12,950 bases of DNA from an uncultured Campylobacter sp. (GTDB lineage Bacteria; Campylobacterota; Campylobacteria; Campylobacterales; Campylobacteraceae). Each line of letters starts with the position of its first letter. Positions within the stretch are counted from its first letter, which is position 1. Position numbers and translations under genes: made by a program. This document shows positions 1-5,407 of the stretch, piece by piece. The DNA lies in assembly GCA_947090385.1 (NCBI GenBank), contig CAMUNZ010000032.1, positions 1-12,950 of the forward strand. The letters are read 5' to 3'. Under the pieces are notes generated by a model. That model did not search any database, was not told where the DNA came from, and worked only from the letters and a program-made list of their open reading frames with translations.

Positions 1-419
1 AAAATTTCACCATTGACATATTTTATATTTTCACAAAATATAAAAAAAGAATTTGATTTTATATGATTTTTGCCTTTTATATTTTGTATGTTGATTATAT
101 TGTCTTCAACTTTATAAAAGAAATATTGCATATTTAATAAATTATTTTTTGATAAATTTGGATAGCTTCCTGTGCTATTAAAAACATTAAAAAGCTCTAA
201 AATTTCATCTTTAAATTCAATGCTTTCAAAATAAACAAAAAACCATTCGTTATCTTTTTGATTGGGCACTCTATCTGGATTTTTTATATATTCAAATTCT
301 TCAAATGCATCAATTTTATTAAAAAATATTTTGTTGTCGTTTTTTATAGTTTCTTCGTCATTTGTACTTTCAAAGACACTACAAATATTATTTTCGCCTT
401 TTACCATTAATTTTGTCAT
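1..419 (-). CDS. Candidate KwaB-like (DUF4868-type) protein, N-terminal part, cut by the window edge
   Basis: The reading frame is open from the ATG at 419 to the left edge, giving 139 residues of an incomplete protein. A second ATG directly upstream (422) overlaps the stop of the preceding gene as TAATG. I prefer 419 because the AAGGA at 428-432 then sits 6 bases from the start. The protein is soluble-looking, acidic and asparagine-rich, with no membrane segment or signal peptide. Residues 57-66 (DNEWFFVYFE) followed by a helix-like ILELFNVF and a beta-rich stretch (QYFFYKVEDN..INIQNIK..FFIF, residues 99-128) resemble, from memory, the N-terminal half of DUF4868 proteins. The best known of these is KwaB of the Kiwa anti-phage system. 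The gene sits 2 bases after a four-helix membrane protein gene, as kwaB follows kwaA. The family call is inference; that a protein is encoded is much surer. The C-terminal part lies outside the window. Confidence 0.6.
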   Translation of the reverse strand, partial: MTKLMVKGENNICSVFESTNDEETIKNDNKIFFNKIDAFEEFEYIKNPDRVPNQKDNEWFFVYFESIEFKDEILELFNVFNSTGSYPNLSKNNLLNMQYFFYKVEDNIINIQNIKGKNHIKSNSFFIFCENIKYVNGEI

Positions 420-421
420 CA

Positions 422-979
422 TTAATCCTTTTTGTAAAATACATTTTCATCTATTTTTATTAAATTACAAATTTCTTTTGCATTTTTTAGTTGCTCGTTT
501 TTATTAGCGATTATAATGAAATTTCCGCTATTGTTTTCAATTTTATAAATTCTTTTGCCAATTACATAAAGAAATCGATTTAAATATCCTATATTATTGA
601 TATAAAAAACAAAAAATAAAAATAAACATATTATGATATTTGCAATCTGATTTGCATTATTTAAAAAATTCATTGAAAAAACCGCCGCACAAACAGCAAA
701 ATAACTTGCGATATATTCGCTATAAACTGGATATATCTTTTCAAATTTCAAATTATCAGTTGTTTTTTGTTTTAAGAAATAATTCATCAAAAAATATGAT
801 AATAAATTAAGTATAGTAGCAACTAAAAAATAAAATATTTCAACTGGAAAAATAAAAAAATAGATATTTATTTTAAAATTAAAATATTTGTTTAGATAAT
901 TTTGTGTTGATAAATTTGATAAAACAAACAACATAATTATCCATGAAAAAGAACTGAAATTCAATAAAAATTTAGCCAT
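422..979 (-). CDS. Four-helix membrane protein, candidate KwaA-like
   Basis: The product is 185 residues with hydrophobic segments at about 8-22, 40-67, 87-107 and 111-129. A polar, probably cytoplasmic tail of about 50 residues follows (140-185, containing GKRIYKIENNSGNFIIIANK). No enzyme motif is seen. It starts at ATG 979 with a rather close AAGG upstream (AAGGTAAATG). Its stop overlaps a possible start of the next gene, so the two are almost certainly co-translated. A small four-helix protein directly upstream of a DUF4868-like protein is the arrangement of KwaA in Kiwa anti-phage defence, where KwaA is the membrane-embedded partner. This assignment rests on topology, size and order rather than a recognised KwaA signature. 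Alternatives are an immunity-type membrane protein or an unrelated accessory protein. It lies about 250 bases beyond a tRNA-Ser gene, outside the conserved housekeeping block. Confidence 0.6.
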   Translation of the reverse strand: MAKFLLNFSSFSWIIMLFVLSNLSTQNYLNKYFNFKINIYFFIFPVEIFYFLVATILNLLSYFLMNYFLKQKTTDNLKFEKIYPVYSEYIASYFAVCAAVFSMNFLNNANQIANIIICLFLFFVFYINNIGYLNRFLYVIGKRIYKIENNSGNFIIIANKNEQLKNAKEICNLIKIDENVFYKKD

Positions 980-1008
980 TTACCTTGCCTTTTTGTTTAA
1001 TAAAATGT

Positions 1009-1019
1009 TGCATAATGCA
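1009..1019. promoter_or_regulatory. Short dyad TGCAT-A-ATGCA upstream of the membrane-protein gene
   Basis: A perfect 5-base inverted repeat around a single base lies 30 bases before the ATG at 979. A TATAAAA (minus strand, 1043-1037) could be the -10 element, which would place this dyad in the 5' leader, where a repressor could sit. The arms are short and the region is very AT-rich, so chance is possible. Confidence 0.2.
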
Positions 1020-1038
1020 TTTTAAAGTTTTTTAAATT

Positions 1039-1226
1039 TTATAGTTTTTTATTTAAAATTTCTATTTTCTTATCAACACTAATTAAAATTTCATTGATTT
1101 TTTTATGAATTTAAAAATTTGTGAAAACTTTTTTTTGATATGATAAAGTCTTCAACAATTTAAGCTCTAGACCTAGTTTCTTGCACACTAATTTTACAGA
1201 TTTTTCATTATAAATTGATTTGATAG
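1039..1226 (-). other. Stretch without an intact gene, with a possible decayed coding remnant
   Basis: No intact gene is visible between tRNA-Ser and the membrane-protein gene (980-1226). One minus-strand frame reads protein-like sequence (SIYNEKSVKLVCKKLGLELK..), is interrupted by a TAA at 1113-1111, then continues in the same frame as HKKINEILISVDKKIEILNK before a TAA at 1041. The second part looks like an amphipathic or coiled-coil segment. There is no start codon of its own and no ribosome binding site; upstream the frame runs into tRNA-Ser. It may be the tail of a gene broken when an element inserted or decayed next to the tRNA, or just AT-rich chance. A TATAAT (1212-1207) soon after the tRNA could be a promoter -10. 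Confidence 0.25.
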
Positions 1227-1314
1227 TGGCCGGGAGATAGGGATTCGAACCCCAGGAGGTGTGACCCTCAACGGTTTTCAAGACCGCCGCTTTCGACCGC
1301 TCAGCCATCTCCCG
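1227..1314 (-). tRNA. tRNA-Ser (anticodon UGA)
   Basis: The 88-base minus-strand gene has a seven-pair acceptor stem CGGGAGA/TCTCCCG, T8-G9, D arm GCTGAGCGGTCGAAAGC, an anticodon loop CTTGAAA closed by CGGT/ACCG (anticodon TGA), a long variable arm as in class II tRNAs, and a T arm with GTTCGAATC. The discriminator is G and CCA is encoded (1229-1227). It starts 4 bases after the stop of the small lipoprotein gene and is the last member of the tRNA cluster. Its 3' side is followed by non-conserved sequence and the candidate defence genes, as at a tRNA integration site. Confidence 0.95.
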
Positions 1315-1318
1315 AATT

Positions 1319-1477
1319 TTATTCGGCTTTTGTTTTTTCAGATACCCATTCTGCGCTATTATGAACTTTATTTTTAGTCCAATCAGCTACATTTTGACTA
1401 TCTTCTTTTACGCCTTGCCAAGTACTTGAACAACCAAAAAACACTAAAGTAAAAAATGTCATTAAGATAAATTTCAT
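1319..1477 (-). CDS. Small entericidin-like lipoprotein
   Basis: The product is 52 residues starting MKFILMTFFTLVFFGCSS: a basic, hydrophobic signal peptide and a lipobox (VFFGC) with the lipidated cysteine at residue 16. The mature part is short, polar and helix-prone, with repeated W-x-K/S-E motifs (STWQGVKEDSQNVADWTKNK, then SAEWVSEKTK). This pattern is typical of the EcnA/EcnB entericidin family of small envelope lipoproteins, some of which form a toxin/antidote pair in enterobacteria; only one such gene is seen here. The start at 1477 is fixed by TAGGAGA upstream and by the signal peptide; an upstream extension would lie in tRNA-Cys. The gene is enclosed by tRNA-Cys (19 bases before) and tRNA-Ser (4 bases after), so its message is probably cut out of the tRNA precursor. 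The family is fairly sure; the role is unknown. Confidence 0.85.
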   Translation of the reverse strand: MKFILMTFFTLVFFGCSSTWQGVKEDSQNVADWTKNKVHNSAEWVSEKTKAE

Positions 1478-1496
1478 AATACATCTCCTAAATACT

Positions 1497-1571
1497 TGGA
1501 GGCGACATCCGGATTCGAACCGGAGAATCAAGGTTTTGCAAACCTACGCCTTACCGCTTGGCTATGTCGCC
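1497..1571 (-). tRNA. tRNA-Cys (anticodon GCA)
   Basis: The 75-base gene has acceptor stem GGCGACA/TGTCGCC, D arm AGCCAAGCGGTAAGGCG, anticodon loop TTGCAAA within AGGT/ACCT, T arm CCGGTTCGAATCCGG, discriminator T and encoded CCA (1499-1497). It begins 4 bases after tRNA-Leu ends and is followed by the leader of the small lipoprotein gene. Confidence 0.95.
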
Positions 1572-1575
1572 ACAG

Positions 1576-1665
1576 TGGTGCCCAGAGCCGGACTTGAACC
1601 GGCACGGAAGAAAAAATTCCGAGGGATTTTAAGTCCCTTGCGTCTACCTATTCCGCCACCTGGGC
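1576..1665 (-). tRNA. tRNA-Leu (anticodon UAA)
   Basis: The 90-base class II tRNA has acceptor stem GCCCAGG/TCTGGGC (one G-T pair), D arm GGCGGAATAGGTAGACGC, anticodon loop CTTAAAA (anticodon TAA) within GGGA/TCCC, a long variable arm GGAATTTTTTCTTCC, T arm GCCGGTTCAAGTCCGGC, discriminator A and encoded CCA. It is separated from tRNA-Gly by 12 bases and from tRNA-Cys by 4. Confidence 0.95.
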
Positions 1666-1677
1666 TAACACAAAAAA

Positions 1678-1752
1678 TGGAGCGGGAAACGAGAGTCGAA
1701 CTCGCGACATCGACCATGGCAAGGTCGCGCTCTACCACTGAGCTATTCCCGC
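1678..1752 (-). tRNA. tRNA-Gly (anticodon GCC)
   Basis: The 75-base gene has acceptor stem GCGGGAA/TTCCCGC, D arm AGCTCAGTGGTAGAGC, anticodon loop TTGCCAT within CGACC/GGTCG, T arm with GTTCGACTC, discriminator T and encoded CCA (1680-1678). It is the first gene of the tRNA cluster and lies only 10 bases beyond the outer arm of the hairpin that follows the peroxidase gene. Confidence 0.95.
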
Positions 1753-1762
1753 AAAAAATAAG

Positions 1763-1810
1763 TTGGGATTTTAACAAAACAAAACTTAAATTTTGTTTAT
1801 AAAATCCCAA
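1763..1810 (-). terminator. Long hairpin after the thiol peroxidase gene
   Basis: A perfect 11-base inverted repeat (TTGGGATTTTA at 1763-1773 with its complement at 1800-1810) encloses a second 8-base one (AAACAAAA at 1777-1784 with TTTTGTTT at 1791-1798). The loop is six bases and a run of six T follows on the minus strand just before tRNA-Gly. It starts 5 bases after the peroxidase stop and probably ends that transcript. Confidence 0.7.
1768..1773 (-). promoter_or_regulatory. Possible -10 element of the tRNA cluster, inside the terminator stem
   Basis: TAAAAT lies 15 bases before the 5' end of tRNA-Gly, which would start transcription about 8 bases ahead of the mature tRNA. Because the hairpin leaves almost no other room, either this is the tRNA promoter or the tRNAs depend on read-through from the peroxidase gene. 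No convincing -35 is seen, as is usual in Campylobacter. Confidence 0.35.
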
Positions 1811-1815
1811 AAATT

Positions 1816-2352
1816 TTAGTTAATTTTACAATTGCAACTACAACCGCATTTTGCACCAATAGCATTTTTCAAATCTTCGTAATTCGGCTCTGATGCGATT
1901 TCATCCACTATTTGTTTATATATAAGAGTGCCATCTTTATCAACAACAAAAATAGCTCTAGCTAAAAGCCCAGCTAAAGGACCATCTTTTATTAAAATTC
2001 CAAATTTTTTGCCAAAATCTTTATTTCTAAAATCACTAGCAGGAGCAACATTTTCGATGCCTTCAACAGAACAAAATCGTCCCATAGCAAAAGGCAAATC
2101 CATAGAAATAACAGTTAATTTTACATTTTTATTTCCAGCTGCATTTTTATTAAAAGTTCTAGTTTCGGTAGCACATATACCTGTATCTAACGAAGGCACA
2201 GTAATTAAAATTTGCAAAACATCACTTTTTCCACCGACAACGATATCATTTAAATCTTTACCAACGAGTGTAAATTTTTCTATTTTATCTCCAATATTTG
2301 GGACAACTCCTTCTAAATTTACTACATTTCCTTTAAAATGAACATTTGCCAT
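1816..2352 (-). CDS. tpx: Thiol peroxidase (Tpx), atypical 2-Cys peroxiredoxin with CxCxCxC tail
   Basis: It reduces hydrogen peroxide and organic hydroperoxides using thioredoxin. The 178 residues follow the Tpx pattern: VHFKGN near the start, FTLVGKDL at 28-35, the peroxidatic site SLDTGICATETR with Cys60, the resolving Cys94 in LPFAMGRFCSVEG, DGPLAGLLARA at 123-133 and VDEI..EPNYE near the end. Most Tpx proteins end at about residue 165-170. Here a tail adds Cys169, 171, 173 and 175 in a CxCxCxC array (KCGCSCNCKIN), which could bind metal or take part in thiol exchange. The start has a strong AAAGGAGA. The gene follows trxB by 42 bases, so the peroxidase sits beside its electron supply. 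A long hairpin follows. Confidence 0.95.
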   Translation of the reverse strand: MANVHFKGNVVNLEGVVPNIGDKIEKFTLVGKDLNDIVVGGKSDVLQILITVPSLDTGICATETRTFNKNAAGNKNVKLTVISMDLPFAMGRFCSVEGIENVAPASDFRNKDFGKKFGILIKDGPLAGLLARAIFVVDKDGTLIYKQIVDEIASEPNYEDLKNAIGAKCGCSCNCKIN

Positions 2353-2394
2353 ATCTTCTCCTTTAAAAAATTTTTATTAATAATCACAAAAACA

Positions 2395-3333
2395 TCAATG
2401 AAGTTTTTCTAAATACGCAATAGCGCTTAATGCTGCCACAGCTCCATCCCCAGCTGCACAAACTACTTGTTTTGGCGCATCCTGTCTTAAATCTCCTGCT
2501 ACAAAAAGACCATCAAGAGAAGTTTGCATTTTTAAATTTACTTTTACTTGTCCTTTTTCATTCATTTCGCAAATAAAATTTTCCCCATCTTTTAAAACAG
2601 AATTTCTAACATCTAAACCAACAAAAACAAAAATTCCAGGAATTTTTAGATCTATAATTTCATTATTTTTAATATTTTTCACCTTGACGCCACAAACTCC
2701 GCTATTATCACCATAAACTTCATCGACAACGCTGTCTAAAATAAACTCAATTTTTGGATTGTTTTTTGCTTTTTCTACAGTGCTTGGTGCTGCGCGAAAT
2801 CCTTGTCTTCTATGTATCAAATATACTTTTGAACAAATTTTTGCTAAATATTGCGCTTCTTCAATCGCCGTATCTCCGCCACCGACGACAGCCACTTCGC
2901 GATTTTTATAAAAAAATCCATCACAAGTAGCACAAGTGCTAATTCCTCTTCCAAAAAATTCTTCTTCGCCTTTAAATCCGCCTCTTTTTGGTGCAGATCC
3001 GGTGCAAACTATAACAGATTTTGCAAGTTTTGTTTCACCATTTTCTAACAAAATTTCGAAATCTTTATCGTTATTTTTTTTGATTTTTTCAACTTTTACC
3101 ATTTCATGTTTTAAACCAAATCTAAAACATTGTTCTTGCCAAGGTTGCATAAAAGTAATTCCATCTGTGATATTTGCAACGCCTGGATAATTTTCCATTT
3201 CACTGCTTGAAGTTATCTGTCCTCCTGGCATTCCCATTTCAAACATCACGACATTTTTTAAACCACCACGAGTAGCATAAAGCCCAGCGCTAAGCCCTGC
3301 AGGACCGCCACCTACGATTGCTAAATCTAACAT
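2395..3333 (-). CDS. trxB: Thioredoxin reductase (NADPH, FAD)
   Basis: It transfers electrons from NADPH through FAD and a redox disulfide to thioredoxin in the cytoplasm. The 312 residues match the family length. The FAD site is GGGPAGLSAG (8-17) with GGQI at 37-40. The active-site disulfide CATC is at 134-137, the NADPH Rossmann motif GGGDTAIEEA at 151-160, the phosphate-binding HRRQGFR at 174-180 (the HRRxxxR of NADPH-specific enzymes), and the C-terminal FAD motif GLFVAGDLRQDAPKQ at 275-289. The start is ATG 3333 with TTAGGAGAAA upstream. It follows trxA by 90 bases containing a hairpin, and precedes tpx, making a complete Trx-Tpx module. Housekeeping ferredoxin-type reductases lack the CATC and HRR motifs, so the call is firm. 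Confidence 0.97.
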   Translation of the reverse strand: MLDLAIVGGGPAGLSAGLYATRGGLKNVVMFEMGMPGGQITSSSEMENYPGVANITDGITFMQPWQEQCFRFGLKHEMVKVEKIKKNNDKDFEILLENGETKLAKSVIVCTGSAPKRGGFKGEEEFFGRGISTCATCDGFFYKNREVAVVGGGDTAIEEAQYLAKICSKVYLIHRRQGFRAAPSTVEKAKNNPKIEFILDSVVDEVYGDNSGVCGVKVKNIKNNEIIDLKIPGIFVFVGLDVRNSVLKDGENFICEMNEKGQVKVNLKMQTSLDGLFVAGDLRQDAPKQVVCAAGDGAVAALSAIAYLEKLH

Positions 3334-3393
3334 GTTTTTCTCCTAAATTTTAATTTTGTAAAATTTCGAAAAAAATTTTGCAAAATTAAAAAA

Positions 3394-3417
3394 GCGAAAT
3401 TTTTTAAAAAATTTCGC
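3394..3417 (-). terminator. Perfect 24-base palindrome after trxA
   Basis: GCGAAATTTTTT is followed directly by its complement and, on the minus strand, by a T6 run. It begins 6 bases after the trxA stop. This looks like an intrinsic terminator that separates abundant trxA message from trxB, probably with partial read-through. A second palindrome, AATTTTGCAAAATT (3374-3387), lies just beyond. Confidence 0.7.
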
Positions 3418-3423
3418 AAAAAA

Positions 3424-3738
3424 TTATAGAAGTGATTTGATTTTTTCAGAAATAGTTTGTTTTGATTGTGCACCAATCATTTGACCAACAAGCTCACCAT
3501 TTTTGAAAAATAACATAGTCGGGATACTTCTTACACCGTATTGAACAGCTAAATCTTGCTCTTCATCTGTATTTACTTTACAAATTTTAGCTTTTCCTTC
3601 AAATTCACTAGCTAATTCATCGATCACAGGAGCTAACATTCTGCAAGGTCCGCACCAAGGTGCCCAAAAATCAACTAAAGCAACGCCCTCTTTTACTTGA
3701 TCAAAATTTGATGAAGTAAGCTCTATATAATTACTCAT
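3424..3738 (-). CDS. trxA: Thioredoxin
   Basis: This is a small cytoplasmic dithiol-disulfide oxidoreductase that donates electrons to reductases and peroxidases. Its 104 residues are full family length. The active site WAPWCGPC holds Cys29 and Cys32; Asp23 in VDFWAP is the conserved buried acid; RSIPTMLFFKNG carries the cis-proline Pro73; and the C-terminal GAQSK follows the usual GA-x-S/N-K pattern. The start has a strong GAGGAGA and is preceded by a clear TATAAT promoter. It is the first gene of the redox module, followed by a terminator-like palindrome and then trxB and tpx, its reductase and a likely client. Confidence 0.97.
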   Translation of the reverse strand: MSNYIELTSSNFDQVKEGVALVDFWAPWCGPCRMLAPVIDELASEFEGKAKICKVNTDEEQDLAVQYGVRSIPTMLFFKNGELVGQMIGAQSKQTISEKIKSLL

Positions 3739-3764
3739 TTTATCTCCTCGAAAAAAATGTTTGA

Positions 3765-3770
3765 ATTATA
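3765..3770 (-). promoter_or_regulatory. Promoter -10 (TATAAT) for trxA
   Basis: A perfect TATAAT in the context AAGTATAATTC lies 26 bases before the trxA start, with T-rich stretches spaced upstream as in Campylobacter housekeeping promoters, which usually lack a -35 box. It is in the 62-base gap after yraN, so trxA can be transcribed independently of the hom-yraN operon. Confidence 0.7.
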
Positions 3771-3800
3771 CTTGAAATTATTAAATCTAATACAAATAAA

Positions 3801-4139
3801 TTATAAAGTTAAATTTTCTACGATTTCGATATTACCATTTTGCAATAAAACCGCATCAAGTTGATAATCAAGCGAAATTTTATTTTTTAACATATAAAAA
3901 TCTATAGTTTTTAAAATTTTCTTAATTTTAGAATTGTTTATTCTGTATATCGTTTCATAATTTTTACTAGTCGATTTTACTTCAAAAAAATGTAAAATTT
4001 CATCTTTTTTAGCGATTATATCAATCTCGCCAAATTTTGAATGAAAATTTCGCTCTAAAATTTCAAATCCAGATTTTTTTAGAAATTCTGTAGCTTTATC
4101 TTCACTCAAAAATCCAAAATTATATTCGATTTTGCCCAT
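3801..4139 (-). CDS. yraN: UPF0102 (YraN) family protein
   Basis: The 112 residues resemble the YraN family, predicted to have a PD-(D/E)xK endonuclease-type fold but without an agreed cellular role. Visible landmarks are the N-terminal G..SED.A.EFLKKSGFEILERNF region, GEID at 37-40 (Glu38, Asp40), FFEVK at 51-55 (Glu53, Lys55) and the late QLDAV motif with Asp95. I place the start at ATG 4139, which overlaps the hom stop as TGATG; a TTG one codon upstream is a weaker choice. It is translationally coupled to hom and precedes trxA, as in C. jejuni. All the expected acidic and lysine residues are present, so it may be catalytically competent. Confidence 0.9.
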   Translation of the reverse strand: MGKIEYNFGFLSEDKATEFLKKSGFEILERNFHSKFGEIDIIAKKDEILHFFEVKSTSKNYETIYRINNSKIKKILKTIDFYMLKNKISLDYQLDAVLLQNGNIEIVENLTL

Positions 4140-5398
4140 CAATTTTCAATTCTAAGCAAAAATGGTCGCTCAATCACATAATCTTGTTTAGTAAGCAAAG
4201 AATGGGCTTTTTTAACATCTTTTTCAAAACAAGTATGCGTCGTAAAATACAAAGTTGTAGTCGTCCCTTTATTTTTTGGTTTTTGTAAGAAATTATCGAT
4301 AGAAATTCCATTTTGACACATAATATTTGTGATATTTGCTAAAACTCCCAAGCGATCGGCAACTTTCAATCTAAAATAGTATTTTGTTTTTATTTCATCT
4401 TTTGATAATAAATTTAATCCGTGATTTTTTAGTTTATAACCAAGAAGTGGATTTTTGCTTTTTCTTGCGATATCAATTAAATCGCTTATAACGGCACTTG
4501 CTGTCGCTTTTCCGCCAGCGCCTGGACCATAATATAAACTTTCACCGACTAAATCCGCATTAACATAAACAGCATTCATCACGCCATCAACTTTTGCTAT
4601 TATATTATCTTTGCTAACTAAAGTTGGATGAACTCTCATCTCGACGCCATTTTCTTGTCTTTTTGCAATCGCTAATAATTTTATAGAATAATCAAAATCT
4701 TTTGCAAAATATATATCATCAGATGAAATTCTTTCTATTCCTTTTATTAAAATATCTTCTGGTTTTGCAGGAACACCAAAAGCAATACTTGAAAGTATTA
4801 AAAGTTTATGTGCAGCATCAAATCCGCCAATGTCAAATGTCGGATCGGCTTCTGCATAGCCTAAATTTTGTGCTTTTGTTAAAATTTCTTTAAAATCGCT
4901 ACCATATTTCATCATATCTGTCAAAATATAATTACTAGTTCCATTTAAAATGCCAACAATTTTTTGAATTTTATTTGCACTAAGTCCCTCTTTTAAGGCT
5001 TTTATTATAGGAATTCCGCCAGCGACACTTGCTTCAAAACCAAAATTTAAATTCTTTGCTAAATCTTGAATTTCATATCTATGATAAGCAAGAAGTGCTT
5101 TATTTGCGGTTACTACAGCTTTTTTCTTGTTTAATAAAATATTTTTTATTATTCTAAATGGCTCATCGATTCCGCCCATAAGTTCGACATAAACATCTAT
5201 ATCGTTTCTATCGATTACTGAATTTATGTCGTTTGTCAATGGAATTTGTGCATTTCTTTGTTTATTTAAATCTCTTACAACTCCAATAACTGGCTTTATC
5301 TCTTCTCCGGCACGAGAAGCTATAATTTCAGAATTATTTATCAAAGCATTTGCTACTTCTTCACCGACAGTTCCAACTCCAAGAATGGCTACACGCAA
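4139..5398 (-). CDS. hom: Homoserine dehydrogenase with C-terminal ACT domain
   Basis: It reduces aspartate semialdehyde to homoserine, the branch point to threonine and methionine. The 419 residues show the NAD(P) Rossmann loop GVGTVG at 7-12, TANK at 97-100, the conserved GGIPIIK (127-133), GILNGTSNYI (149-158), the catalytic-region motif GYAEADPTFDIGGFDAAHK (180-198) and GPGAGG at 291-296. A regulatory ACT domain occupies about 340-418 (YYFRLKVADRLGVLANIT), suggesting threonine feedback. It is a stand-alone enzyme, not fused to aspartokinase. The start codon is TTG at 5398, chosen because MRVAILG begins the Rossmann strand directly and AAGGAT lies about 5 bases upstream. It follows the aminotransferase by 9 bases and overlaps yraN by one base. 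Confidence 0.96.
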   Translation of the reverse strand: MRVAILGVGTVGEEVANALINNSEIIASRAGEEIKPVIGVVRDLNKQRNAQIPLTNDINSVIDRNDIDVYVELMGGIDEPFRIIKNILLNKKKAVVTANKALLAYHRYEIQDLAKNLNFGFEASVAGGIPIIKALKEGLSANKIQKIVGILNGTSNYILTDMMKYGSDFKEILTKAQNLGYAEADPTFDIGGFDAAHKLLILSSIAFGVPAKPEDILIKGIERISSDDIYFAKDFDYSIKLLAIAKRQENGVEMRVHPTLVSKDNIIAKVDGVMNAVYVNADLVGESLYYGPGAGGKATASAVISDLIDIARKSKNPLLGYKLKNHGLNLLSKDEIKTKYYFRLKVADRLGVLANITNIMCQNGISIDNFLQKPKNKGTTTTLYFTTHTCFEKDVKKAHSLLTKQDYVIERPFLLRIEN

Positions 5399-5407
5399 AT
5401 TTTATCC

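Noticed and set aside
262..507. Plus-strand hydrophobic ORF of 81 codons
   Set aside because: It lies antisense to two coupled minus-strand genes and looks hydrophobic only because it is the complement of AT-rich coding sequence.
1111..1308. Minus-strand ORF of 65 codons starting MAERSKAAV
   Set aside because: Its first half is the reverse reading of tRNA-Ser; only the part beyond the tRNA was kept, as a possible remnant.
1319..1531. Longer form of the lipoprotein (70 residues)
   Set aside because: The extra N-terminus is tRNA-Cys sequence; the ATG at 1477 has AGGAGA upstream and begins a proper lipoprotein signal.
1536..1802. Plus-strand ORF with PRAGLEPARKKK
   Set aside because: It runs antisense through tRNA-Cys, tRNA-Leu and tRNA-Gly. 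Such peptides are common artefacts of tRNA genes.
1562..1810. Minus-strand ORF of 82 codons over the tRNAs
   Set aside because: It covers three tRNA genes and the terminator hairpin, with no ribosome binding site.
1928..2341. Plus-strand ORF of 137 codons inside tpx
   Set aside because: It is a shadow of the firmly identified peroxidase gene, with no recognisable motif.
3374..3387. Palindrome AATTTTGCAAAATT as an operator for trxB
   Set aside because: It is short and AT-rich, close to the terminator palindrome, and not positioned against a clear promoter.
4139..4142. TTG start for YraN one codon upstream of ATG 4139
   Set aside because: The ATG overlapping the hom stop (TGATG) is the more natural coupled start; the same reasoning was applied at 10324/10321.
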